This document shows, piece after piece, positions 1 through 8,227 of a stretch of 64,000 nt of DNA. Every line of letters starts with the position of its first letter. The stretch's first letter is position 1. Source of the stretch: Riemerella columbipharyngis (GTDB lineage Bacteria > Bacteroidota > Bacteroidia > Flavobacteriales > Weeksellaceae); NCBI RefSeq assembly GCF_900101995.1, contig NZ_FNAS01000002.1:124001-188000 (forward strand), given 5' to 3'. The position numbers were made by a program, and so were the translations under genes. The notes under the pieces were generated by a model that did no database searches, had not been told where the DNA came from, and was given only the letters and a program-made list of their open reading frames with translations.

Positions 1-610
1 TTCTTGATATGTAATACCGTTTTTTCTCCTCTGTAATATCCGATGGGCATTTGGATACCATAATAACATCTGCCCTTTTCATTCCGTTTCGGCTTTCCCT
101 TAAATCCCCTGCGGGGAGTATAAAATCTTTGAAATAAGGGTCGTTATAATCCGTCATCAAGATATTGAATCCAGCTTTGATACTGCGGTGCTGGTAGGCG
201 TCGTCTAAAATCAACACTCCTAAATCCATATCGCTGATAATTTTTTTAGCTCCAAATACACGGTCTTCGCATACGCCTATTACAAATTTGTTTTTGAAGC
301 GTTCAAAAAGCTGCATTGCCTCGTCCCCCACCATTTTATAATTGCTGTCGTAGTTGGTAATTTTGTAGCCTTTGGTCTTTCTCCCATATCCTCTTGAAAG
401 TACCCCTGTGCGGTATCTTTTAGACAAAAGCTCTGCCAGATACATTACCATAGGTGATTTTCCGCTCCCTCCTACGGACAAATTCCCTACATTGATGATA
501 GGTGTCCTAAACGAAGTGGAACGAAACAATCCTATATCATAAGCTTTATTTCTAAAAGAGGTCCCTATATGATACAAAACAGAAAAAGGATAAAGATACC
601 ATCTCTTCAT
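1..610 (-). CDS. lpxK: Tetraacyldisaccharide 4'-kinase LpxK (partial, C-terminus off the left edge)
   Basis: Phosphorylates the 4' position of the lipid A disaccharide at the inner membrane, a late step of lipopolysaccharide synthesis. About 203 residues are present from the ATG at 610; the rest of the roughly 340-residue family length lies beyond the left edge. The Walker-type P-loop (NVGNLSVGGSGKSP, about residues 40-53) and the LDDAYQHR motif (about 135-142), equivalent to the family's DDGFQHR, are both clear. The N-terminus has the usual short hydrophobic, membrane-associating stretch. A TACTTTTG -7 element lies 29 bases upstream. It is the last visible gene of a minus-strand run. The call is firm. 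Confidence 0.93.
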   Translation of the reverse strand, partial: MKRWYLYPFSVLYHIGTSFRNKAYDIGLFRSTSFRTPIINVGNLSVGGSGKSPMVMYLAELLSKRYRTGVLSRGYGRKTKGYKITNYDSNYKMVGDEAMQLFERFKNKFVIGVCEDRVFGAKKIISDMDLGVLILDDAYQHRSIKAGFNILMTDYNDPYFKDFILPAGDLRESRNGMKRADVIMVSKCPSDITEEKKRYYISR

Positions 611-639
611 TGTAAGACGCAGTTACAAATTTCCGAGTA

Positions 640-647
640 CAAAAGTA
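640..647 (-). promoter_or_regulatory. -7 element for lpxK
   Basis: Reads TACTTTTG on the minus strand and matches the Bacteroidota -7 consensus TAnnTTTG. No TTTG is seen 19-21 bases further upstream, so only half of the promoter is supported. Confidence 0.45.
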
Positions 648-712
648 GTAAAATTATCGGTTTTAAGCAGGAAAAACTAAAGCTTTTTCACTAAAAAACC
701 AATACCGCATTT

Positions 713-1411
713 TCACCTCCCTAACACAAATACCGAAGGGATTTTATGCAAATCAGGTTTGTTTTTAGCCCAAAACTTAATAGGCTGAGTGCTAATGAAT
801 TCATCGCTCGGGTGATTGATATTTGCTGCTATACAGAGCTGAGCGTTAGGATTCAAGACTTTACACAAATCCTCTACCATAGCATTATTCCGATAAGGAG
901 TTTCCATAAAAATTTGAGAATATCCCGTTCTCTGTACAACCTCTTCCAGGTGCTTTATCTTCTTTTTCCGTTCAGCCTTATCTATCGGCAGGTAGCCGTT
1001 AAAAGTAAAATTCTGCCCATTAAAACCACTCGAAATAAGTGCCAAAATGATAGACGACGGTCCGCTGATGGGTACCACTCGGATTTGATTTTTGTGTGCC
1101 CATTTTACCATAATGTTTCCAGGATCTGCTATACACGGCAACCCTGCTTCTGAAAGCAACCCAAAATCCTGCCCTTGCTTCATCAAATCTTGAGCTTCTG
1201 CCAAATCAGAAGTTTCGGAGTATTTGTCAAGCAAATACAATTTGAGTGCAGACTGGGGTTTCTCCGGACAGAAAAACTTAATTACTCTGCGTGCGGTCTT
1301 TTCGTTTTCCACAAAAAAATAATCCGTATTCAGAATGTAAGATTTAATGGCAGGTGCAAAATACTCCAAAGGTGTTTGCTCCGTAAGATATGCCGGAATA
1401 AGGAATAACAC
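713..1411 (-). CDS. RsmI-like SAM-dependent methyltransferase (tetrapyrrole methylase fold)
   Basis: A 232-residue protein of the tetrapyrrole-methylase fold. SEAGLPCIADPG (about residues 87-98) matches the SDAGTPGISDPG signature of RsmI, the 2'-O-methyltransferase of C1402 in 16S rRNA. GPSS (about 117-120) and a following SGFNGQNFTFNGYLP stretch are also family motifs. RsmI is usually about 280 residues, so this is the shorter Bacteroidota form, and whether it acts on C1402 is inferred. The only reasonable start is GTG at 1411, because a stop lies just upstream and no ATG precedes the conserved N-terminus. Two hairpins lie between it and the upstream gene, so it is probably a separate transcription unit or is reached by read-through. 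Confidence 0.85.
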   Translation of the reverse strand: MLFLIPAYLTEQTPLEYFAPAIKSYILNTDYFFVENEKTARRVIKFFCPEKPQSALKLYLLDKYSETSDLAEAQDLMKQGQDFGLLSEAGLPCIADPGNIMVKWAHKNQIRVVPISGPSSIILALISSGFNGQNFTFNGYLPIDKAERKKKIKHLEEVVQRTGYSQIFMETPYRNNAMVEDLCKVLNPNAQLCIAANINHPSDEFISTQPIKFWAKNKPDLHKIPSVFVLGR

Positions 1412-1431
1412 TTTAATTCGTTTTTGTTGTT

Positions 1432-1464
1432 ATTATTAAAAAAAACTTCTGCTCGAGAAGTTTT
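1432..1464 (-). terminator. Rho-independent terminator upstream of the RsmI-like gene
   Basis: Perfect 9-bp inverted repeat (1442-1450 with 1456-1464) and a 5-base loop, followed on the minus strand by eight T. It lies only about 20 bases upstream of the GTG start at 1411. Confidence 0.7.
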
Positions 1465-1502
1465 GAATTCATTTCGTCTATCTGGTATAAAAAGACTTAA
1501 AA

Positions 1503-1539
1503 GAACAAGCCGCTCCAAAATTTCTGAAACGACTTATTC
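1503..1539 (-). terminator. Hairpin downstream of the thioredoxin-like gene
   Basis: A 10-bp stem (1503-1512 with 1530-1539) including three G-U pairs, followed on the minus strand by a short T-rich stretch. It begins 9 bases after the stop of the gene ending at 1548. Confidence 0.5.
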
Positions 1540-1547
1540 TTAATTTT

Positions 1548-2723
1548 TTACTTCAAACTTTTGAGAAGTTTCTCTGTAGAAGAAGTATCTTCGTCTTCTT
1601 TTTTGCCTAATTCAATGGATTTCTCTGCCCAAATTTTGGCATTTTTATCATCGCCAAGTTTGTGGTAAAGATTGGCCAATGTATCCGTATTCGCATACTC
1701 CTCTGATTTTTTCACAGAAACCTTAGCCCACTCCAAAGCTTTTTCCAAGCCGGCTTTATCATCTACTTTCTCAAAGAAATTCCAAGCTATTTCATTAAGC
1801 TGTCCTGACTCAAAATTTTCAGGATTTTTATAGACTTTCAATGCCAATTCCACATACTTTTTATAGTCCTTTTGGTAAAAAGCAATTTCCATTTTTAATG
1901 CTGAAAGTGATTGCTCTGCTTTTTCTTTACCCAAAAACTTCTCCGCTTCGGATAAATAAATTTTATCATTTACAGCCAAAGTTTTTCTGTCAAATGCTTT
2001 AGCCATTACTTCACGCATTTTGATGCCATTATCTACTTTTTGATACCCCTCCGGAGTTAATGTTTTAGACAACTCTGTTTTATCCTCTACAAATTTTTGG
2101 TAATACTGATCTCCTACTTTGCTGATACTCCCAACAAGCAGCATCGCTTCGTCTTTACTATAAGTTTTTGTCTTTTTAGCTTTAAAATACGCTTCTGTTA
2201 CTTGAGGGAAAAATCCCGGTTCAGCCATTGCTGATACTTCTGCTAATTTGAATAAAAAATCGGGATTGCGATCTCCTTTTTCAAATCTTTCCTTCATCAC
2301 TTTGTACTGTTTTTCAGGATTAACAGCCGTTTCCCCCAAGTCTATAAATTCCTTTGGAGCAAAATACCCCACCGATCTATGGATAACTTCTCCATCCCCA
2401 TTCAAAAATAAATAAGTAGGATAAGAATAAACTTCGTATTTCTTAGCAATGTCTTTACCCTCGCCTTTTTCCATATCAAAACGAGCGTTGATAAAGTGGG
2501 TATTGTAATAATCTCCTACTTCTTTCTGGGTAAAGACTTTTTTTGCCATCATTTTGCAAGGTCCGCACCAAGAGGTATAGGCATCTAAAAAAATCAGTTT
2601 GTTTTCACTCTTAGCCTTTGCTAAAATTTCCTTGAATGTAGTAGTTTCAAAATTGACAGCTTCCTTTTGTCCAAAAGCCATTACTGCTAAAAACAGTAAT
2701 AAAACCTGTGATATTTTTTTCAT
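1548..2723 (-). CDS. Exported thioredoxin-family protein with long helical C-terminal region
   Basis: A 391-residue protein with a signal peptide (residues 1-18, ending AFGQ) and a thioredoxin domain with active site WCGPCK (about 52-57), preceded by the FLDAYTSW strand. From about residue 140 to the end it is Lys/Glu-rich and helical, with periodic Ala/Tyr/Leu patterns like TPR-type repeats (for example LANLYHKLGDDKNAKIWAEKS near the end). Likely a periplasmic thiol-disulfide reductant; the substrate is unknown. Bacteroidota carry many such thioredoxin-like proteins, so no gene symbol is given. It starts at the ATG at 2723. A terminator from the next gene upstream separates the two. Confidence 0.85.
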   Translation of the reverse strand: MKKISQVLLLFLAVMAFGQKEAVNFETTTFKEILAKAKSENKLIFLDAYTSWCGPCKMMAKKVFTQKEVGDYYNTHFINARFDMEKGEGKDIAKKYEVYSYPTYLFLNGDGEVIHRSVGYFAPKEFIDLGETAVNPEKQYKVMKERFEKGDRNPDFLFKLAEVSAMAEPGFFPQVTEAYFKAKKTKTYSKDEAMLLVGSISKVGDQYYQKFVEDKTELSKTLTPEGYQKVDNGIKMREVMAKAFDRKTLAVNDKIYLSEAEKFLGKEKAEQSLSALKMEIAFYQKDYKKYVELALKVYKNPENFESGQLNEIAWNFFEKVDDKAGLEKALEWAKVSVKKSEEYANTDTLANLYHKLGDDKNAKIWAEKSIELGKKEDEDTSSTEKLLKSLK

Positions 2724-2766
2724 AAGTAATAAAAATTAATATTCCACGAATATACAATAAAATAAT

Positions 2767-2797
2767 AAATCCCCACAAAATAAAGTGAGGATTTTTT
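2767..2797 (-). terminator. Terminator after the transaldolase-like gene
   Basis: A 9-bp stem with one mismatch (2768-2776 with 2785-2793). It has T-rich flanks on both strands, so it may act in both directions. Confidence 0.55.
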
Positions 2798-2812
2798 TAC
2801 TTGATCAAGATA

Positions 2813-3466
2813 TTATCCTAATTTTTTAGCATCAGCGATGAACTGTGCCAATCCATTGTCTGTTAATGGATGTTTCAACAAACTCAATATAGGTGCTAAT
2901 GGAGATGTGATAACATCTGATCCTATTTTAGCACAATTGATAATATGCATAGAGTTTCTGATGGATGCCGCCAATATTTGAGTTTCGTACATATAATTGT
3001 CGTAGATAAGGCGGATTTCTTCCACAAGGTTCAGCCCATCTGTAGAAATATCATCCAATCTTCCTAAAAATGGCGATACATAGGTAGCTCCTGCTTTAGC
3101 AGCAAGTAATGCTTGTCCTGCAGAAAACACTAATGTACAATTGGTTTTTATCCCTTTGTCAGAGAAGTATTTAAGTGCTTTTACACCGTCTTTTATCATT
3201 GGAATTTTTACCACGATATTAGAGTGAATGGCTGCAAGCTCCTCCCCTTCGGCAATCATCTCGTCGTAAGTGGTCGATAAAACCTCCGCAGAAATATCTC
3301 CCTCTACGATTTCGCAAATTGTTTTATAATGTTTCATAATGGCATCTTTGCCCTGTATACCTTCTTTTGCCATTAGAGAGGGGTTGGTAGTTACACCGTC
3401 CAAAATTCCTAAATCCTTTGCCTCTTTTATTTGCTCGAGATTAGCTGTGTCAATAAAAAATTTCAT
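2813..3466 (-). CDS. Fructose-6-phosphate aldolase / small transaldolase (TalC/FSA family)
   Basis: A 217-residue TIM-barrel aldolase. It opens MKFFIDTAN and has DGVTTNPSL (about residues 23-31). The Schiff-base lysine is in VVKIPM (about Lys87), and [12 protein letters not shown] follows. The length equals that of the TalC/MipB/FSA subfamily, not the roughly 315-residue classical transaldolase. In this subfamily some members are true transaldolases in the non-oxidative pentose phosphate pathway and others cleave fructose 6-phosphate; the sequence alone does not settle which. It is flanked by terminators on both sides and is probably transcribed alone. Confidence 0.92.
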   Translation of the reverse strand: MKFFIDTANLEQIKEAKDLGILDGVTTNPSLMAKEGIQGKDAIMKHYKTICEIVEGDISAEVLSTTYDEMIAEGEELAAIHSNIVVKIPMIKDGVKALKYFSDKGIKTNCTLVFSAGQALLAAKAGATYVSPFLGRLDDISTDGLNLVEEIRLIYDNYMYETQILAASIRNSMHIINCAKIGSDVITSPLAPILSLLKHPLTDNGLAQFIADAKKLG

Positions 3467-3493
3467 TTTAATTTATATTTATGTTTATTTTAT

Positions 3494-3533
3494 TAAAAAA
3501 AAATCAACCCCGCTGATACAAGCGAGATTGATT
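3494..3533 (-). terminator. Strong terminator after the M13 peptidase gene
   Basis: A 13-bp stem (3502-3514 with 3521-3533), perfect if two G-U pairs are allowed, with a 6-base loop and followed on the minus strand by a T run. Confidence 0.8.
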
Positions 3534-3544
3534 ATAAAAATTAA

Positions 3545-5620
3545 TTACCAAATAACGATTCTATCTTTCGGAGCTTTGTATAGTTTATCTCCTTTTTTTA
3601 CTCCAAAAGCATCGTACCAGCCGTTGGTATTCACCAATGGACCAAAACTTCTGAAATAGCCAGGTGAGTGCGGGTCTGTCTTCACTTGATTCACCATATA
3701 CTGAGAGGTAGATTTTGTTCTCCAAACAGTTCCCCAGCTCAAGAAAAATCTTTGTTCTTGTGTAAAGCCGCTAATTTTATCTGGTGTCCCATGGTCTTTT
3801 AAATACATTTGCAATGCAGTGTAAGCGATACTCACGCCTCCTAAGTCTGCGATATTTTCTCCGCTAGTAAATACGCCGTTTACAAAACTACCTTTAACGG
3901 GCTCATATTTATTATATTGGCTTGCAAGTTCTTTTACTTTTTCCTCAAAATTTTTACGGTCTTCTTTGGTCCACCAGTTTTTAAGGTTACCATCAGCATC
4001 AAACTGAGAACCTCCATCATCAAATCCATGGCTGATTTCATGTCCGATTACCGCACCTATTCCTCCAAAATTAACCGCAGGGTCTGCCTTAAAATTAAAG
4101 AATGGAGGCTGAAGAATAGCAGCAGGGAAGACGATTTCGTTATTAGAAGGATTATAATAGGCATTTACAGTCTGAGGAGACATTCCCCACTTGCTTTTAT
4201 CTACAGGTTTATTAACTTCTTCTTTCAGGCTTTTATTATACTCCCACTCATTTACTTGCTTTAGATTTTCATAGAGATTATTGCCGTTAAGGGCAAGGGC
4301 AGAATAATCTTCCCACTTATCAGGATAAGCTACTTTCACCATAATCTTATTCAACTTCTCCAAAGCTTTTTGCTTGGTCTCATCAGACATCCATTTCAAA
4401 TTTTTGATATGTTCGTCGTATGATTTTATTAAATAGCCTATAAGTATTTCCATCTGAGTTTTGGCTTCCGCAGGGAAATACTTCTGTACATAAAGTTTAC
4501 CGAAAGCTTCTCCCAATATTCCATTTATAATTCCCAAAGCTCTCTTGTTCATAGGGCGTTGTTCTTTTTGCCCTTGTAAATATTTACCATAGAAATTAAA
4601 ACTGATTTCGTCTAAATTTTTGTCGAGATTAGACGCATTTGAGGCAAGAAGTTTTTCTTTAAGATAATCCTTAATGAGCGGAAGATTTTTCTCGTTCAAG
4701 AAGCGGTCTAAGTTCTCATAATACTTTATTTCACCGATGATTACTTTATTCGTATCTACCCCTACTTGCTTCAGATAAGCACTGAGGTCTATGTTCTTTG
4801 ATAGTTGGGATAGCTCTGCCGAAGTTTTCGGATTATAGCGTTTATTAGCATCTCTGCCCTCCTCAAGTGTTAGTAAACTCTTAGCAAAATCTTTCTCCAA
4901 CGCTACAATCCGGCTCGCTGTTGCTTCCGGATCTTTATAGCCTAATATACCGAGTAGTTTTGCTACATATTTCTGATATTCGGCAATAGTTTTAGTATTC
5001 TCCGCGTTCTCTTTTTGGTAATAATCTCTACCAAGACCCAATCTCGGACCATTAAGATAGATTGCATTCATTTTAGAGTTTTTCATATCTGCATAGACAC
5101 TCCAGTCATAGAACGGATTGCCTCCGCCATACTTCACTCTATCAACAAAATAGGCTTGAAGATCTTTAATGCTTTTAATGGCATCAATCTTAGCCAAATC
5201 GGACTGAATTGGCTTAATCCCCTCTGCATTCCGCTTATCCATATCTATATAAGAGGCATAGAGATTTTGGATTTTTTCACCTTCTGAATTTGCGGGAAAA
5301 TGATCTTTTAGAATATTATCAAGAATACTTAAACAATTATTATCTGTATTTTCTCTGAGTTCGTTGAAGCTTCCCCAAGAAGCTTTGTCAGATGGTATTT
5401 CCGCAGTTTTCATCCAACCTCCGTTTACATAATTGTAAAAATTATCTTGAGGACGAACACTCGTATCCATTTCATTGATTTTGAGACCGTGTTCATTAGG
5501 ATCATTTAGTTGTACAACCACTTTTTTTTCTGGTTTTACAGCTGTTTTCTGCATCGTAGAGCAAGAAGTAAGAGATACAGCACCCGATAAAGCTAAAACA
5601 GCTATGGTTACTTTTTTCAT
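3545..5620 (-). CDS. M13-family metallopeptidase lipoprotein (PepO/neprilysin-like)
   Basis: A 691-residue zinc endopeptidase. The N-terminus is a lipoprotein signal with lipobox LTSC (Cys about 20), so it is probably anchored in the envelope. The zinc motif HEISH is near residue 528, the downstream glutamate motif ENIADLGG near 590, and NAYYNPSNNEIVFPAAILQ is the conserved substrate-strand region. These define a complete, catalytically intact M13 peptidase that cleaves short peptides. The length fits the family (650-700). It has its own terminator downstream and a 69-base gap to cinA upstream. The physiological substrate is unknown. Confidence 0.95.
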   Translation of the reverse strand: MKKVTIAVLALSGAVSLTSCSTMQKTAVKPEKKVVVQLNDPNEHGLKINEMDTSVRPQDNFYNYVNGGWMKTAEIPSDKASWGSFNELRENTDNNCLSILDNILKDHFPANSEGEKIQNLYASYIDMDKRNAEGIKPIQSDLAKIDAIKSIKDLQAYFVDRVKYGGGNPFYDWSVYADMKNSKMNAIYLNGPRLGLGRDYYQKENAENTKTIAEYQKYVAKLLGILGYKDPEATASRIVALEKDFAKSLLTLEEGRDANKRYNPKTSAELSQLSKNIDLSAYLKQVGVDTNKVIIGEIKYYENLDRFLNEKNLPLIKDYLKEKLLASNASNLDKNLDEISFNFYGKYLQGQKEQRPMNKRALGIINGILGEAFGKLYVQKYFPAEAKTQMEILIGYLIKSYDEHIKNLKWMSDETKQKALEKLNKIMVKVAYPDKWEDYSALALNGNNLYENLKQVNEWEYNKSLKEEVNKPVDKSKWGMSPQTVNAYYNPSNNEIVFPAAILQPPFFNFKADPAVNFGGIGAVIGHEISHGFDDGGSQFDADGNLKNWWTKEDRKNFEEKVKELASQYNKYEPVKGSFVNGVFTSGENIADLGGVSIAYTALQMYLKDHGTPDKISGFTQEQRFFLSWGTVWRTKSTSQYMVNQVKTDPHSPGYFRSFGPLVNTNGWYDAFGVKKGDKLYKAPKDRIVIW

Positions 5621-5689
5621 ATTATTAAAAATTTTAGAATAATTATTTTTCTTTTTTATAAGTCTTAATGAGAATACTTTTGTTACATT

Positions 5690-6940
5690 TTAAGATAAGG
5701 ATAACATCACTACGAGATCTTGTATCACTCTTTGCGAAACAAAATTTACAAAATCTTCCCGAACCAAATGAGGCAAATGAAGTTTGTATGTTTTTTCCTT
5801 ATCTTTTATCCTGATAGAATAATACACTATCCCTACATCATTGTTAAATTCATCTTTATTAGGCCCTGCCACTCCGGTGGTTGCAACGGCAATATCCGTA
5901 TCAAACATATTTTGACAACCCTTGCTCATCTCTTGGGCTACGGCTTCAGAAACTACGGTATGAAGACGAATGCTCTCTTCGGAGACACCTAAAATTTTGA
6001 TTTTCTGATGATAATCGTAAGGAACTATTCCACCTATAAAATATGCAGAACTACCCGATACCGAAGTGATCATCTTAGCGATAGTCCCTCCTGTGCAGCT
6101 CTCTGCAGTGGCTATAGATAGTTTTCGCTCTTTCAGTACCTCTGCAAGAATTTCTGCTATGTTGTCTCCATTCCAAGAAAGAATCTTTCCTTTTACCAAA
6201 GGTTTCAAATCTTCCGATAGTTTAGAGAGCTGTACCTCAAGCGCCTTTTTGTCCGAACCCTTGGCGGTTAGTTTAAGCCTTACACGGTTCCCTGTGGGGA
6301 GGTAAGCCAGCGAAACATTGCTCGGAAGTGCGTCTTCCCAAGATGCTATATGCTCCGACAACTGGCTTTCTGGAAAATCCACCACAGAAATTATTTTTGT
6401 CATAATATACGGCAAATCCCATTTTTCAGCGAGAAGCGGCACTATCTGATCTCTCACCAAAGGCTTTACTTCGTAAGGTACTCCCGGCAGTACAAATAGC
6501 AGTCTCCCCTGCTCCTCCATCATCATACACGGTGCTGTCCCATTATGGTTCTGCAATACTTTGCACTTAGACGGTACATCTGCCTGAGAACGATTAATCT
6601 CAAAAAGTTCTGCTCTGTTTCGTTTTATCAAATAATTTTTGAGATGGGCTAAAGTTTCCGAATCCGAAACCAATTCATCGCCAAAAAATGATGCTACAAT
6701 TTTTTTAGTCTTATCGTCCTTCGTAGGTCCCAAGCCTCCGGTGGAAATAACGACATCCGCATTAGCCAATGCATATTCCAAACCACGAGTGATAGACGAT
6801 GCCTCGTCTGCCAGAGCAATAATTTCCTTAACTTCTATCCCTATCCCCTTCATCGCAGAGGCTATAAAACAAGAATTGGAGTCCTGTACATTACCGGATA
6901 AAATTTCGTCTCCGATGATGAGTAGTATTGCCTGTTTCAT
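5690..6940 (-). CDS. cinA: CinA-family protein (NMN deamidase / competence-damage protein)
   Basis: A 416-residue two-domain protein. The N-terminal half is a molybdopterin-binding-like (MoCF) domain with IGDEILSGNVQDSN and STGGLGPTKDD. The C-terminal half is the CinA/PncC domain with ATAESCTGG near residue 280 and TTGVAGP near 370. The PncC domain hydrolyses nicotinamide mononucleotide back to nicotinic acid mononucleotide in NAD recycling; the N-terminal domain can act on ADP-ribose. It starts 10 bases after the end of gpmA on the same strand, so the two are probably cotranscribed. Confidence 0.94.
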   Translation of the reverse strand: MKQAILLIIGDEILSGNVQDSNSCFIASAMKGIGIEVKEIIALADEASSITRGLEYALANADVVISTGGLGPTKDDKTKKIVASFFGDELVSDSETLAHLKNYLIKRNRAELFEINRSQADVPSKCKVLQNHNGTAPCMMMEEQGRLLFVLPGVPYEVKPLVRDQIVPLLAEKWDLPYIMTKIISVVDFPESQLSEHIASWEDALPSNVSLAYLPTGNRVRLKLTAKGSDKKALEVQLSKLSEDLKPLVKGKILSWNGDNIAEILAEVLKERKLSIATAESCTGGTIAKMITSVSGSSAYFIGGIVPYDYHQKIKILGVSEESIRLHTVVSEAVAQEMSKGCQNMFDTDIAVATTGVAGPNKDEFNNDVGIVYYSIRIKDKEKTYKLHLPHLVREDFVNFVSQRVIQDLVVMLSLS

Positions 6941-6949
6941 TCTGAAACC

Positions 6950-7522
6950 TTAATCAACATTGTAGATAATAGGTTCTCCTGTTGCGATTTCTCGTTTTAC
7001 AATTTGTTCAGGCGTAAGTTTCTCCATATACATAATAAGCGAACGAAGACTGTTTCCGTGAGCTACTACCAACACATTTTCGCCTTTGTCGAGGTGAGGC
7101 TTAATCTCAGACTCGTAATAAGGAATTACCCTATCGTAAGTATCTTTAAGGCTTTCTCCGTTAGGTGGCGCTACATCGTAAGAGCGTCTCCATATATGCA
7201 CTTGCTCATCGCCAAATTTCTGGGCTGTTTCGGCTTTGTTAAGCCCTTCTAAATCGCCGTAGCATCTCTCATTAAGTGCTTTGTCCTTAATCACCGGAAT
7301 ATCCTCTTGGTGAATTTCCTTTAAGATAATTCCTAAAGTGTGCTGTGCACGCTTGAGTGCAGAGGTGTAAGCGAGTGCAAACTTTTCGTTTTTAAGCTCC
7401 TCTCCTGCTTTTTGTGCTTCTGCTTTTCCTTTTTCTGTAATGTCCACATCTTTCCAACCTGTAAAACGGTTTTCCAAATTCCACTGAGACTGTCCGTGAC
7501 GGACTAATATTAGCTTTGCCAT
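6950..7522 (-). CDS. gpmA: 2,3-bisphosphoglycerate-dependent phosphoglycerate mutase (short form)
   Basis: Interconverts 3- and 2-phosphoglycerate in glycolysis and gluconeogenesis. [10 protein letters not shown] carries the phospho-accepting His9. [17 protein letters not shown] and the second catalytic His in VVAHGNSLR (near 155) are all present. At 190 residues it is shorter than the roughly 250-residue E. coli enzyme and lacks the C-terminal tail and some loops, but no catalytic residue is missing. It is the first gene of a gpmA-cinA unit, with a TAAATTTG -7 element at 7579-7586. Confidence 0.93.
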   Translation of the reverse strand: MAKLILVRHGQSQWNLENRFTGWKDVDITEKGKAEAQKAGEELKNEKFALAYTSALKRAQHTLGIILKEIHQEDIPVIKDKALNERCYGDLEGLNKAETAQKFGDEQVHIWRRSYDVAPPNGESLKDTYDRVIPYYESEIKPHLDKGENVLVVAHGNSLRSLIMYMEKLTPEQIVKREIATGEPIIYNVD

Positions 7523-7578
7523 AATTGAAATTTTTGATTTTTAATAATATTTTGTTTTAGAATTAAAACTTATTTTCG

Positions 7579-7586
7579 CAAATTTA
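7579..7586 (-). promoter_or_regulatory. -7 element for gpmA-cinA
   Basis: Reads TAAATTTG on the minus strand, a full TAnnTTTG match, in the divergent gap between gpmA and the phosphopantetheinyl transferase gene. No clear -33 box was found. Confidence 0.4.
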
Positions 7587-7609
7587 CAAACTTAAATACG
7601 AAAAGAAAA

Positions 7610-8227
7610 ATGCCGCTCTACAAAGAATTATCTTTTGGCACGACCGCCATACTGATTTGGAAACATCATAAGACCGATGATATACCGATTTTAGAGGCTG
7701 TAAGCCTTGATGACTTAGACTCAAAACCTATCATTAACCCTAAAAAAATCATAGAAAAAAAAATGATAAAAGCGATGCTCCAGTCGGTACTGCCCAATCA
7801 TCAATTGAAACATTATACTGACGGCTCTCCATTTGTAGAAATTCCCTCTACACATATTTCCATCAGCCACTCCTACCCTTTTGCGGTTTTGGCGGTATCC
7901 AATAAAAAAATAGGTGTGGATATAGAAAAAATATCCGATAGAATACTAAAACTAAAAGACAAATTCCTTAGTCCGGAAGAAAAAGAATGGCTTTCTCCTA
8001 AAGATGATACCGAGCAACTCACGGAAATATGGTGCATTAAGGAAAGTTTGTACAAAATACATCCCGAAAAATTTTGGTCGCTGAAAAAATATTATCAAGT
8101 AATGCCTTACACTAATAAAAACACTTCGCCCATTTCTTGTAAAGTATTAAACAATGGACAAACAACACACTACAATGCTAAAATTGAACACATAGAGGAT
8201 TATATTTTATCCGTTGTAACCGCCTGA
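7610..8227 (+). CDS. 4'-phosphopantetheinyl transferase superfamily protein
   Basis: A 205-residue protein of the Sfp/HetI-like class. The metal and CoA motif GVDIEK is near residue 102 and the second signature WCIKESLYK near 141. HISISHSYPFAVLAV corresponds to the conserved strand before the first motif. It should transfer the 4'-phosphopantetheine arm of CoA to a carrier-protein serine; the only carrier protein in the window is AcpP (61.8 kb). Whether it serves primary fatty acid synthesis or a secondary pathway is not shown. Its last 28 bases overlap, on the opposite strand, the end of the FUSC gene. Confidence 0.9.
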   Translation: MPLYKELSFGTTAILIWKHHKTDDIPILEAVSLDDLDSKPIINPKKIIEKKMIKAMLQSVLPNHQLKHYTDGSPFVEIPSTHISISHSYPFAVLAVSNKKIGVDIEKISDRILKLKDKFLSPEEKEWLSPKDDTEQLTEIWCIKESLYKIHPEKFWSLKKYYQVMPYTNKNTSPISCKVLNNGQTTHYNAKIEHIEDYILSVVTA

